Assembly (NCBI RefSeq): GCF_024713975.1
Contig: NC_091112.1
Span: forward strand, 15,410,501-15,474,500
Direction of reading: 5' to 3'
From: Paralichthys olivaceus
Taxonomy: Eukaryota > Chordata > Actinopteri > Pleuronectiformes > Paralichthyidae
DNA: 64,000 nucleotides
The notes under the pieces are model-generated. The model was not told the DNA's origin, ran no database searches, and saw nothing but the letters and a program-made list of their open reading frames with translations. The position numbers and the translations under genes are program-made. Below, one piece after another: positions 26,321-36,550 of the stretch. Numbering within the stretch: position 1 is the first letter of the stretch; each line of letters opens with the position of its first letter.

Positions 26321-29300
26321 TCAGACAAGGGGCATCTTCACTGGCAATTGCTCCTGGTCGACAGAGGAGAAGAGGTCAGTGATGCCCCCGTTCTCAGCCA
26401 GGCTCAGGAGGTACTGCTCCCCATCAACAGAGAAGGCCAGGGGTGAGGCGAGAGTGACAAAGCTCTGCTGGTCTTCAGAGGGGGGTTGTAGGGAGGTGAG
26501 GGAGGTGGGCGCGAGGGAGGCGGGGGCAACAGTAACCGGTGATGAATGTTGTGTCGGATCGGACAGCGTGTTGCAGATACTATTGATTCCGGGTGTATTG
26601 TTAGCATCATCTGGAAAGATAATGGGAGTGTGGATAAGGAGACATGAGTTGGTGAAAAACATGAGCAATGATGGTGAAAAATGTGAACCAGCCATCTAAC
26701 AGTAGGCTTAAAACGAAATATATCATCTTATAAAAGCTCCCTTGTATGGGCAAAGGCTCATGGGTATTTTCTGTGGCAGCTCAGTCCCCCTTTGCACGAG
26801 TAATCGGTGAGATCGACCATGGGATCTGTAAGTGTAAGACTCACCTTTGGGAGACACATGGGCGAAGGAGGAGTCAGACGAAACTGGGACGGAGTCATTC
26901 CCACGGGTGGACAAGTTCGAGTAGCTGTCATTGGCCACAGAGACATCTGTGCCGACCGAAGAGACGGGGTCATCGGAGCAGAAGAACACATCAATGGGTC
27001 CCCGGGTGCTTCTGATGTGGACCTGGAGCCTCTAAACACAAGGCATGTTAAGATAAGTTCAGTTTAGGCACAACTGAAACCACAGCCATGGTTCTAGTCA
27101 ACTTAATGAAAAGTGACCTCATCGTGTGCTGAGAAACATACCTCCTCTGGATGTGGGACCTCCAGTTTTGTCTCAGGAGGAGCTTTGATCAAAATCACAG
27201 TCTGTTCTTTCAGACTGGGGATCATCTGAACATCCTCATGCGTCAAATAGGCAAATGTTTTCCATAAAGTCAAGGATGACAAGAAGTGGTGTTAAATACA
27301 GACACGGGGGGGGGGGCATAACCATCTTGGAGGTAATGAAGCTGAGCTCACAAAGGATATCTCTGAGTGTACTGGTTCTCCGACATCTCCTGAACTTTCC
27401 ACATACAGCTCTCGATCAGCTCGTCCAGCTTCCTCTCCTGCTCAATGAGAGCGTCCATTTTTTCAACCTCTTCTCTACTGATTGGAGTATTCCTATGCAC
27501 ACAAATTCAAGCAGCAATACAGGATGAACGCCACAACAAACATCAACATTATATCTGACTATTATGTTGAATCATTCCAAATAATAACCAGGACAAATTA
27601 GCCATTGTGAGTATATGTGCTGTCAGTGCAACAAGCTCCTTTCCTAAACACACACACTTCCTACAACATCCATTCATACTTACATCCACTCAAATATGTT
27701 TTTAGACTTCTTTTTGATGAGCCGGATCCCCTCAAGGACGTTGGTGATATCGTAAATACGCCTCTTTGCGACATTGAGCTGAATGGTGACTAAGTTTAGG
27801 TCGATCACGCCACTAGGGGAGTTCCTCAGCAGTTCTATAAACCTCCGTGTCAGCAAACTGAGCGAGGTGTCATTTCGCGACCTCTCAATCATAGAAATGT
27901 TTGTTATGGGATTGGGGGCGGGACCTGCAAAAATGGGGGGAAATTTGTGATTATTTCTTTTAAGACAATTTATTGAATTTGGTTTTTATTTATTTGCCAA
28001 TGAGCAAAACAGAGGGTGTTCTATAGACTTTAGTAAAAGTGAAGATGAAAAGCGAGTCATAATTTAACATTCCATCAAACAGATCACTGTTCTTTTTGCA
28101 ATATGACTCGCAAAGATGTGAGAGAGGAAGAAACTCAAGCTGCTGCATTTATTCATCAGGCCATTAAACCAAAATATGAAGCAAACAAATTATGGCTTTG
28201 GTTTTTACCATTAACTTGACTTCATGTCACACTGTCAGAGCAAAACTTGTGATCTGTCTGGTGTCACTATATGCAAATATGGGTAAACACATTATAAAAA
28301 GGTTAACCACTAAGAACAGATGTCCATACCAGGTCTTGAGGGGGTCTTTTGTCCCGTGTTGTGAAGAGTCGAGTCCATGGGCCTCTTGGCTTTGGAAGCT
28401 CCACCTTCATCCTCAGTGTAACTGGCTTCCAGCTTCAGTCTTCTCTTTGCCTGAGAGAAGGAAATCACATTGCTTGTGAGGAAGCAAAATATACCTCAAA
28501 TATACACAGTTGGTATTACAATACCTGTCAACGGAAATTTTTAGGTTTGCATTTCAACTATGTCATTGAATCCTGTGGCTCACAGGGCAATAATACATTA
28601 TACACATCTCATGAATCCATTGGTTCATATTTAATCAGAAGCAATGAGTCCGGTTGTTGAGAATATATTTGAAATTAGAGGACTGATCAAGGTACACTAT
28701 CACCATGAGATAGAAGTGTGTTGAGTGCGTCCAAGAGACCCCTGAGATCACTGGGTAGTGGTCTGCTAGTGCTACCCAGGGCAAGGTCCGAACATGGAGA
28801 AGCAGCTTTAAGCCACTGTGCAGCACATTGCTGAAACCAACTACCAGATGATCCATTGCAGTTTTTAAAAACAGATTGAAAACTTCTTCATGCACAAGTG
28901 CATTAAAAAATATATTTAACAACGTCATACCATCATTGTATTTCATTATATTTATATTTAATAAATGTACGCATTTCGATCCATTTAGTTTCTTTTATCC
29001 CTTTCAACCTGTTTTTTAATTTCCATACAGATTTTTTTTTTATTCTTGTTTTTTAATTTCATATTCACTTTAAATAGTTTTAGACTGTTGCTTCCTGACT
29101 TCCATCCTTTCCATTCTGTCTGTTTTTAATGTCCCTGTACAGCACCTTGACCCTGCCTGTGTGAAACGTGCTTTATAACTAAAAACACCAATGTTATTTT
29201 TTTATTAATATTTGATCTCTTATGTGGTGTATAGTTTTTCTCTTTCACTAAGCTGGGTGTTTTGATTACGTTTTCAGTGTTATTTGTATATGTAAAAATA

Positions 29301-31727
29301 TGTGCAAATATGTGCAAAACTTGATTAATCGTGTTAAAATGAGATGCACTGCTCCCTGCCATGCTGGGCCAAGGCCTCCATACTCATTCGCTTGTGGCTG
29401 TACATGACATTACATGGTACAGTCTGCTTACCAGTGTGTTCCCACAGAAACATGGAGGTGTCAGTGTTAAAGTCCGCTCTGTACTCGTCAGTCAAAGTGT
29501 GAAGAAGTATGTCTTGACTAGTTGTAGTGTTTGTGATGTGTAAGCTAAAGTACAACACAAGTAGTCAGGATATACACCTTCAAAATAAAAGCATGTCACT
29601 AAAACCGACACTTCTCACACAACATAAATCCCATCAGGAGCTTTAAGTGGAACATTATTATAGCCATAACACTCAACATAATATACTTTGATTGATATTT
29701 AATGTTCTACTACATTGTAACACTGAAGCTCAATCAAGTATTATTTGTGCAGCCTGCATTCACAAATTACAATTTGTCTCATATGGCTTAACAAGGTGCC
29801 ACGTTCTCTGACCTTAACAAGAGGTAAAGGAAGAACTACCAAATAAAACCTATTAACAGGGGGAAAAGGTAGAAACCACAAGGAGAGCCACATGTGAGGG
29901 ATACCTCTCCCAGTAACTGAGAACATCAACAAAAAGTATTTACAACATTCATTAGAAGAAACAGTTTGTATGAATTGAAAGAGTTGTGAATGAACTGAGG
30001 AGTTATTGTCAGTAATAGTAGAGTATGTGAGTAGGCATATTGTATATCAAACAGTACGATCCACAATCCATCAAAAATACAATTTATTAGGCTTATTTCA
30101 GGTAGTGAATGATTGACACCTATTAACACTGCTTTTGAGTCAAGTTCAAGTTTTATTTGTCATGTTAACTCAAGGTCAACAACAGTACAATGAAAATTGT
30201 TAAATAACAAGGACAGGCCAGGTAAGCAATGCATTAAGAGTAATAAGTATATAGTAGGGCTGTTAACGAAACCGCAGTCCAGATGTCCACAGTTTCAGTA
30301 CACAAAACACGAAGACAGAACGAGTTGCAGCCTGTTACGTGTGCCAATAGAGAGATCAGTCTGAGAGATGGATGGCTTCCACAGTCACCACTCTTGGTAG
30401 ATGTCCTGAATGGACGGGAGTCCTGTGTGTCCTGAAATGTGTTGAGCCACCTCCACCACTCCCTGTAGTCATTTGCAGCTGCAAGCAGAACAGTTCCCAT
30501 ACCATACTTCTGGGATGGTCCCGATTTTTATCGATATTGGAGACATTCAGGTGGAGCTCAAGAAGATTATGGGGGCAGGCCTTCCTCTAGAGCCTGAATT
30601 ATTTTTAATAAGAAAAACTCCAGTGGATATAGAATCAAAAAAACTAATTATATTTACTTGGGCTGCTGCTGATCTGAAGGAGATGACTACAGTGTTATGG
30701 AGAAACTTAAAGCTGCCAACTATACATCAGTGGAGGGATAAATAAAAAAGATTTTTTACTGATGCCTTCAACACTGAGTAAAGGCTAGAACGAGATAGTT
30801 GAAAATTCACTCACTCGTTATCTACTCACCACAATGTCGATGGAGGGGTGGGTGAAGTGTTTGAGTCCCCAATAGACTTTTTGAGATTCACAGCACGAGC
30901 CTCTCTGCTCTCGCCAAAGGGGCACGGGACGACATCAGCAATACTCAACTTGCAATGCCTCCACACGTGTGTGTGTGTGTGAACGTGACACCACATCAGC
31001 AGTATGGAGGCATGTTGTGTTTTCTTTCTGTTGAAAACGTGGTCAACATTTACTTCCAGTTGTTTACGCTGTTTACCCCTGAACACCAAAAGTGTGTTGC
31101 GGACTCAAACACGTCGCCCACCCCTCCATTGGCAAAGCAGTGAGTAGATAATTAGTGAATTTTCCTTTTTTTTTTTTTTGAGTGAACTATCCCTTTAAAC
31201 AATCTCCCTTTATTCTGAAGGGACGTTTGGAATTTCCGGGGCTGTGGTGAGAAACAGTTTGTGTCTAATGACGCAAACAAACAAAGTAAATAAGGATAAA
31301 TGAACAAGAATAACTAGTAACAAGCCTTCAACATGTATCTAACAACACTTCTGTATGAAGAAGAACATGCCCGGCGGGAGAAAGCTGCTGTAAACACAGG
31401 CTGCGCGATGTAAACAATGCAACATGGCTGACTGAGTGAACAGTCGTGTTTACCTTGTTCATGGTTTTAGCAGTAGCCCCTCTCTAAAGTTACAACACAG
31501 CCGGGCCCGGTGCCTCTTACCTGGGCTTGTTCGCGTGGACGTGTCTGCTGCTCTGAGCCGGTTGCTGTAGTGGCGGAGGGCCCGGGAGGTGCAGGGAACT
31601 TCAGGCCGTCATGCGGTCCCACGAAGGCGGCCTCGTTGAGGGCGGTCTGCGGGGTGAGGGTCCCGGTGGTGGAGCTTTTCTCTGAACCGTCGGAGCCTTC
31701 CGCGGCCAAGAGAAGCTGCTTATTCAT
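26321..31727 (-). CDS. E2F1/2/3-class transcription factor (E2F2/E2F3-like), complete, 7 coding exons
   Basis: Sequence-specific activator of G1/S genes; E2F1-3 proteins bind DNA with a DP partner and are held in check by RB. Coding exons (descending): 31727-31521, 28450-28330, 27924-27684, 27492-27361, 27256-27142, 27031-26845, 26610-26321; total 1293 nt, 430 aa (human E2F1 and E2F2 are 437). Visible parts: cyclin-A-type AKRRL at residues 70-74; winged-helix DNA-binding domain about 121-190 with [14 protein letters not shown]; dimerisation helix about 191-234; marked box about 235-300 ([14 protein letters not shown]); RB-binding motif [15 protein letters not shown] at 401-415. The C-terminal motif excludes E2F6-8. 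The linkage to maco1-ldlrap1 fits human 1p36, where E2F2 lies; the marked box and C terminus look closer to E2F3, so I give no symbol. The DNA-binding domain is divergent ([10 protein letters not shown] where E2F3 has LNKAAEVLKV). Intron 4 is U12-type. Confidence 0.93.
27257..27360 (-). other. U12-type AT-AC intron (intron 4 of the E2F gene)
   Basis: On the minus strand the exon ends CAGAG and the intron begins ATATCCTTTG, the U12 5' splice-site consensus. It ends GGAAAAC. A branch-point sequence TCCTTGAC lies 12-13 nt before the terminal AC (branch A at 27270). There is no AG dinucleotide on the minus strand between 27247 and about 27333, so a normal acceptor is impossible here. Splicing AT-AC joins AG to A, giving Arg, and restores the E2F reading frame ([11 protein letters not shown] against QRLAYVTYQDI in E2F3). 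The intron is only 104 nt long. Confidence 0.93.
28660..29185 (-). mobile_element. LINE 3'-end remnant in E2F intron 1
   Basis: The block ends with CTGTACAGCACCTTGACCCT and GTGAAACGTGCTTTATAACT, the typical 3' tail of teleost CR1/L2/Rex-type LINEs. It is preceded by degraded coding-like sequence (TTTTTAAAAACAGATTGAAA, ACTTCTTCATGCACAAGTGC). The tail motif is on the plus strand, opposite to the host gene. The family assignment is from memory and the sequence is degraded. Confidence 0.4.
30130..30500. repeat. interspersed repeat remnant in E2F intron 1
   Basis: TTCAAGTTTTATTTGTCATG followed by CTTGGTAGATGTCCTGAATG and CCACCACTCCCTGTAGTCAT resemble recurrent fish repeats seen from memory. No coding capacity, and the boundaries are uncertain. 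Confidence 0.35.
30505..30747 (+). pseudogene. fragment of an L1/Tx1-like LINE ORF2 C terminus
   Basis: The plus-strand frame reads [20 protein letters not shown], then [20 protein letters not shown] and [10 protein letters not shown] before a stop. The pattern (a hydrophobic run, then A-A-x-x-x-I/L-x-x-x-W-x-N/K, then a terminal P-T-x-x-x-W) is that of the end of L1-like ORF2 proteins, downstream of the reverse transcriptase. It is a 5'-truncated relic and no RT core is present. It lies in E2F intron 1 in antisense orientation. Confidence 0.5.
30790..31195. mobile_element. palindromic non-autonomous DNA transposon (copy B)
   Basis: The left end carries TCACTCGTTATCTACTCACC and GGGTGGGTGAAGTGTTTGAG. 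The right end carries TGTTTACCCCTGAACACCAA, CAAACACGTCGCCCACCCCT and GAGTGAACTATCCCTTTAA. The ends are inverted relative to each other and match the element at 920-1475. The insertion is in E2F intron 1, about 330 bp inside the first exon. Confidence 0.7.
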
Positions 31728-31960
31728 CTCGTTCCGCGGGGTTCACTCCTGCTGCTGTGTCGACGTGTCATTTTCTCCGCTTGTTCGATATATCGGGAGC
31801 CGCGTCCAGCTCCACGGACACACACACACACACACGGAGCTGCAGAGGAGCTACGCGCGAAACTCCAGGTTCCTGGGACACGTTTAAACCTCATTTGCAT
31901 CTGAGTTTCTATTGGCTGTCGCTCCGTGAACGTAAAGACGCGTACGTGCTTTTGACGTAC
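31728..31960 (-). promoter_or_regulatory. E2F gene promoter: CCAAT box, octamer, E2F site, CRE
   Basis: Upstream of the start codon, in minus-strand order: TGACGT (31953-31958, plus strand), a CCAAT box (ATTGG on plus, 31911-31915), a perfect octamer (ATTTGCAT on plus, 31893-31900) and an E2F consensus TTTCGCGC (GCGCGAAA on plus, 31855-31862). No TATA box is evident. E2F sites in E2F1-3 promoters are known to mediate autoregulation; octamer plus CCAAT is the layout of S-phase histone promoters. The transcription start is not determinable here, but is probably near 31800-31850. Confidence 0.6.
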
Positions 31961-32269
31961 GTGAACGTTACTGGAATATTTCCGCTCTGCTCCCCTCTGC
32001 AGAAAATATAACAAACCTCTGCAAACTCATTCCAGTCAAAGTTACTACATTTGCATCCTTGAATGTCTCTCTGGCTGCAGCTTGGAGTTTATATAGTTTT
32101 AGTGTTGTATCATACTGTGTTTGACTTTTTTTTATAGAAAGCTTAACAGCTAAGCTGACCGGTTTGTTCTTTTCCAACATTGTACCTTGAGTTAACTTGC
32201 ACATGACAAACAAAATGTTTCATCACCAAGGGAAATAAAGCACATTTTTCGGACAGTTTTACTTCTTAG

Positions 32270-33632
32270 TTTATTTACAGACAGCATATTTACACCCCTC
32301 CCGTTCAGTGATAAATCCAAAATGTGTTTATTCAGTTTTCTAATAAGATGGAGGATTAAATTGTGATTCATTTAAAAACTTCTACTTCTTAAGATAAAAC
32401 ATATTTTTGAGAACCCTCTATACAAAAGCTGAAAACAGGTCTATGTTGCATATGTAGACTAAAAATACACAGACTATATGCATTTCTGTAGATTACTCTA
32501 GAGTACATGAACTAGTAAAAAACTGCAGTAAAGTGAACTCCAATGAAAAAAGACAAGGTTCAACCTAAAAAATTACTTCAATAGGAAAGACTGAAATTAA
32601 TTAATTAAACTATTATCAGCTATCAGATATTCTGTATTTTTGGTGAAAATTAACACCATATTTGCATATACCTCAGTACTGAAACAATGAAAGTACTGTC
32701 CCTTAATTAACCAATATGCTTCAAGCGATTTGAAAGTTTAGTTTTTCATGATTCAGCTGCCCTTAAATCAAGATGAAGCAACAATGATGATAAATCAGAA
32801 GTGTTACCTAAGTGTCATGAGACTGTAATGTTAAAATTTTAATGATGCAAATTCATTTTTATGGGCTAACTCAATCTTTGTCCAATTGACAGATGTAAAC
32901 ACCAGCTATCACCAAGGGCAACCAGCTGCCATCTTTGAGACACATCCCACTGAAAGTCGTCCCAACACTTCGTCATGCTTCTACCGGCTTCTAAGTATTG
33001 TCTTCCTAAGTCGGGTTATTTTAAATTTCTCATACAATTGGAACCGACTGACATTAGCTATCTAACACATTGTTTTCAGAATACTTAACCTATTCATCAC
33101 TTAAACAGAAGACCAACAGATGATTGATGTACCATTTTCAGGAAAAAAGACAGTAAATGGGGTTATATCTGTAAGTACAACATTTATATTGTTCAAACAC
33201 AAATAATGATGAAAAACCAAAACTCTCATTTGGTTCAATGTTGTGTATCTCCATACATTAGCTTCATATAATGTAGACACTAACTAATCCATAGTTACCA
33301 TGTTAAAAACTGTGTCAGGCAAAGAGCTGTGTACAAGTTAAAAAAAAAAAATTCACTGCCCCCAAAATTACAAATATCTTCCTCATGTCTGTTGTGAGCT
33401 GGTAAAACTATAACACAGAGAAGTTATTTGCTTAAGTGGTGCATTTCTCATTTGGAAATCCCAATATTTTAACAACTTAATTCTCATGATGATTTAGAAA
33501 GAAATGTCAGGCCTTTGTTCTTTTAAACAATTTAAAAACACTGTCACAGAACATCATGAGCGACAACCTTCACATTTACATAATGTGCCGGACAAAAAGA
33601 ATCAACAAAATCTGTGAGTCACTCGATTCTGT
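32270..33632 (-). other. srfbp1: srfbp1 3' UTR with candidate polyadenylation signals
   Basis: AT-rich, non-coding, directly after the srfbp1 stop codon. Minus-strand AATAAA signals are seen as TTTATT on plus at 32327-32332 and 32270-32275, giving a 3' UTR of about 1.3 kb. The transcript end would then fall about 0.3-0.5 kb upstream of the E2F promoter, so the two minus-strand genes are closely spaced. Confidence 0.5.
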
Positions 33633-35552
33633 TCAGTCGTCAAACTTGATCTTCTTCCCCTGGAAGGCCAGGATTTGTCCTTGCTGTTCCTTTCTTTTCT
33701 TACTCGCCTCCCAGGATGGATGCAGCGCCTGCTGTGGTGCCTGCTGGGAAAAGGCACCTCGACCCATGTGCCTTGTGAAATCGCCTCTGCCTCTGCCTCG
33801 TCCCCTCCCTCTGCCCCCAGATGCAAAGCCCTTCTCCTCCGACTCACGCCGTCTGTCGTCAGGCTTGCTGTACTTGGTCCCTGAGTTTTCTTCCGCTCCT
33901 GTAAACTCCTTTCGAAACATGGATTGTTTACTGAAATCTTTGTTGAAACCTCTTCCAGCATTTGGCTTTCTTTGGCCCCTAAATGTATCACCACCTCTTC
34001 CCCTGCCTGCACCTCTGCCAGCACTCTTCAGAGGCCCTGAGAGGGAAGTGAAGACAGACTGAAGCGAGGTTGATTTAGACTTCAGCCTGGACTCGAGCTC
34101 ATCAAGTTCATTCTGGAACTTGTCTGAAGTTGTCGCCTTGTCACTTGTCACTTCCTCCCCCTTCACCACCTTTTTCTCCCCTTCTACATCCTTCTGCTTC
34201 TTCTTCTTGTATTTGCTGACTTTTCCTACGAAGAAGTCATCTTCGCTCTCCTCCGACTGGGAGGACTGATTGTGGAAACGTTCCTCTGTGCTGTCGTCGA
34301 AGTACTCTTTCTCTTTCTCATCAGATGAGTCTAAATCACTCTCTTCCTCATCTGATGACTCTAAATCACGCTCTTCCTTATCTGATGACTCTAAATCACT
34401 CTCTTCCTTATCTGATGACTCTAAATCACGCTCTTCCTCCTTTTCCTGTTTTTGAAGCACCGCAGCATTCGGTTTCTTCTCTGCACCTTTACTTTGAGGA
34501 TTATTTTTCACAGTGTTCTTTACTTTGATACTTTGTGTTGATACTGGACGCACACTGTCAGACTCTGGTATGTCTTTCTTTTGAACATCAGCAGTGCTGG
34601 ATGAATGAGCTGCTATTACAGTGTCTGTTTTAGGTTGAGCATCACTTGAGTCTTTAAGGATAACATCTCCTTCCTTGTTTTCTGACATTCCCTTCAGCTG
34701 CACTTTAACATTTGCCTCTTCTTTGTCTCTCTTTTTTTCCTTGCTTTTGACTGGTGACTGCGGTTTTACTTTTTCGGCTTTAATTTGCACCTTTTCCACT
34801 CCTCCCTGCTTTAGATCCTTCATCCTATCCTTTTTGAAGGCTTCCACAGCAGCTTTAATGTCCTCAATCTTCTTGCTGAACTGAGGGTGGGTGGCGATGC
34901 GTGCTACAGCCCGGTCAACAATACTAGACTTGGGGTCTCTACACACCTGCTCAAAGTTGAGATTCTTCTGCAAGGCTGTCTTGGTCACCTGGAAGTGGGA
35001 GAAATCAATTATACAATAAGACATTTTTGTATTTGTTAAATAATAATTGACTTTTTTGCTAAATGTTGCTGAATAATGTGTTCCAAATTAAAAAATAGTT
35101 GAAGTTCTTATGACACCTACCACGTCTGGTCTGAGAACCTTCATGGCGTGGATCTCCTCCAGCATTCTGGCAGCTTTCCTCTGACTCTTCTCAACTTGTG
35201 CCTCATTCCCCTTCTTCTTCTTCGAGGCACTGATCTGTCGTATCAGCCTCCTGATGATCAGTACTCGCACCCTCTTCACCTCCTTCCTCATCTTCACCAC
35301 CTCATTGTTGAGGTTCAGGACACTGTCCTGGTCTTTGTCTTTAGTCTGAGCGGGTACGGGAACCTTCTTTGTTTTATTTGGGGCTTTTGCCTTTGCCTGT
35401 TGCTCCTTTTTTATTTCACCAGAATCATTCTTTTCCTCGACATCTTCCTCCTGTTCTTCGTGATCATCATCATCATCTCCTTCTTTACCTTCCGCCTCAA
35501 TCTCTTCCTCCTCTCTCTCTTTTTCCTCAGCAGATAGCAGAAGTTTCTCCAT
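33633..35552 (-). CDS. srfbp1: serum response factor-binding protein 1 (BUD22-type), complete, 2 coding exons
   Basis: Srfbp1 (p49/STRAP) binds SRF in vertebrates and contains the BUD22 domain, named for a yeast protein needed for 18S rRNA maturation. Coding exons: 35552-35121 and 34988-33633 (432 + 1356 nt, 595 aa; human 429 aa). Vertebrate-conserved sequence starts at residue 78 ([17 protein letters not shown]) and includes [20 protein letters not shown] across the splice, [11 protein letters not shown] at 372-382, DDFFVGKV at 394-401, and the C terminus [14 protein letters not shown]...[10 protein letters not shown]. Residues 1-77 are an acidic/lysine-rich extension not in the human protein. 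Four 10-residue [13 protein letters not shown] repeats lie at 331-370, and RG/RGG-rich sequence follows before the C terminus. The start is supported by an acceptor at 35574 and an in-frame TGA in the inferred upstream exon. It is head to head with maco1. Confidence 0.93.
34311..34430 (-). repeat. four tandem 30-bp repeats inside srfbp1 coding sequence
   Basis: The unit GACTCTAAATCACGCTCTTC plus 10 nt (plus-strand reading) is repeated about four times with few changes. It encodes the 10-residue acidic unit (E)(R/S)DLESSDKEE. Length is a multiple of three, so copy-number change keeps the frame. The near-identity of the middle copies suggests recent duplication. Confidence 0.85.
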
Positions 35553-36125
35553 TTTGTCCCAGGTAAGTATTATCTGTTGAAACACAAACATCTTACACAT
35601 CAGCAACACCTCTCACACTTTTAGTTTGATAACTTGTGAACTTGGGTCTGATGATTTTGTCGATTGCTTAACAGACTAATATAGCCAACATACAATGTAA
35701 GAAAAATAACACCAGTTTGTTTAAGCTTTAAAGAGTATACATAGGCTACACACATTATTAAAGTCAATGTAGTTTCACTTTTTGAGAAATACTGACTTTA
35801 AAATGTATACTGCAGACAAACCAGGTAGGATGAAAAGTCTTCTAACATCGCTCTGCACCAGACTGTTGATAATGAGCTCTGAACACAACATCCAGCACAC
35901 AAACAGATAGATTGTAGAACTGTTTGAGGAGGACTCATTAATGACAAGGAATCAGTACATTTACACAAACATTCCCACAGCCAAGTGGTCCGAGACCTTT
36001 TGGATCCCACTGTCTTCGACGTGTGTCCTGCTGCCAAGCAGGTTTGCAGGGAATATTTGTGCAAGTATAAATATAAAAATATAAATATAAAAAACAGACA
36101 ACAAAATGAAATATATATTTAAAAA

Positions 36126-36210
36126 AATACTATAAGCACCAAGGGAGGGATTTCACACTACGTTGTAAGTAAACAGTAGAGCACGATCCCTCCTTGGTTC
36201 TAATAGTATT
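36126..36210. repeat. 85-nt imperfect hairpin in srfbp1 intron 1, pre-miRNA-sized
   Basis: Arm 36126-36151 pairs with 36186-36210 with only two mismatches and one bulge; the loop is 34 nt. Weaker AT-rich pairing extends outward to about 36100 and 36228. Size and single bulges are like a pre-miRNA, but the long extension also fits a small palindromic transposon. I recognise no known miRNA seed. Confidence 0.7.
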
Positions 36211-36550
36211 TTGTATATTTCATTGTGTTAACTCGCTGGGTGCTATCAGTGCAGTACCCACGCGTCCTCGCTGACACACGTGTATTACGCTGCTTTATTG
36301 AAATAGTGTGTGATTTTTTTAATAATGTTTCGTCGCAGCTGGGTAAACTATAGGAGAAAATCCATTTCCGTGGACGGAGTAGAAACAACCACGTCTGGCA
36401 AAACAAACGTGGTTCGGTGAGCGTGGATAAGTTTGATCACGTTACTCTACCTGTAAATATGAGTGTTTCACGTACCAGCATTGTAAAAACAACAAACTAC
36501 AGCGCGGAAGGTGAGCTAATTGCACAGATATCACTGTATTCCCACTTACC

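Noticed and set aside
27335..27356. GT-AG alternative for E2F intron 4 using TTT|GTGAGC as donor
   Set aside because: No AG acceptor exists before the marked-box exon within the needed distance, and the frame is not restored; AT-AC fits exactly.
33556..34062. 168-codon plus-strand frame opposite srfbp1
   Set aside because: Antisense shadow of the srfbp1 RGG-rich and C-terminal coding region.
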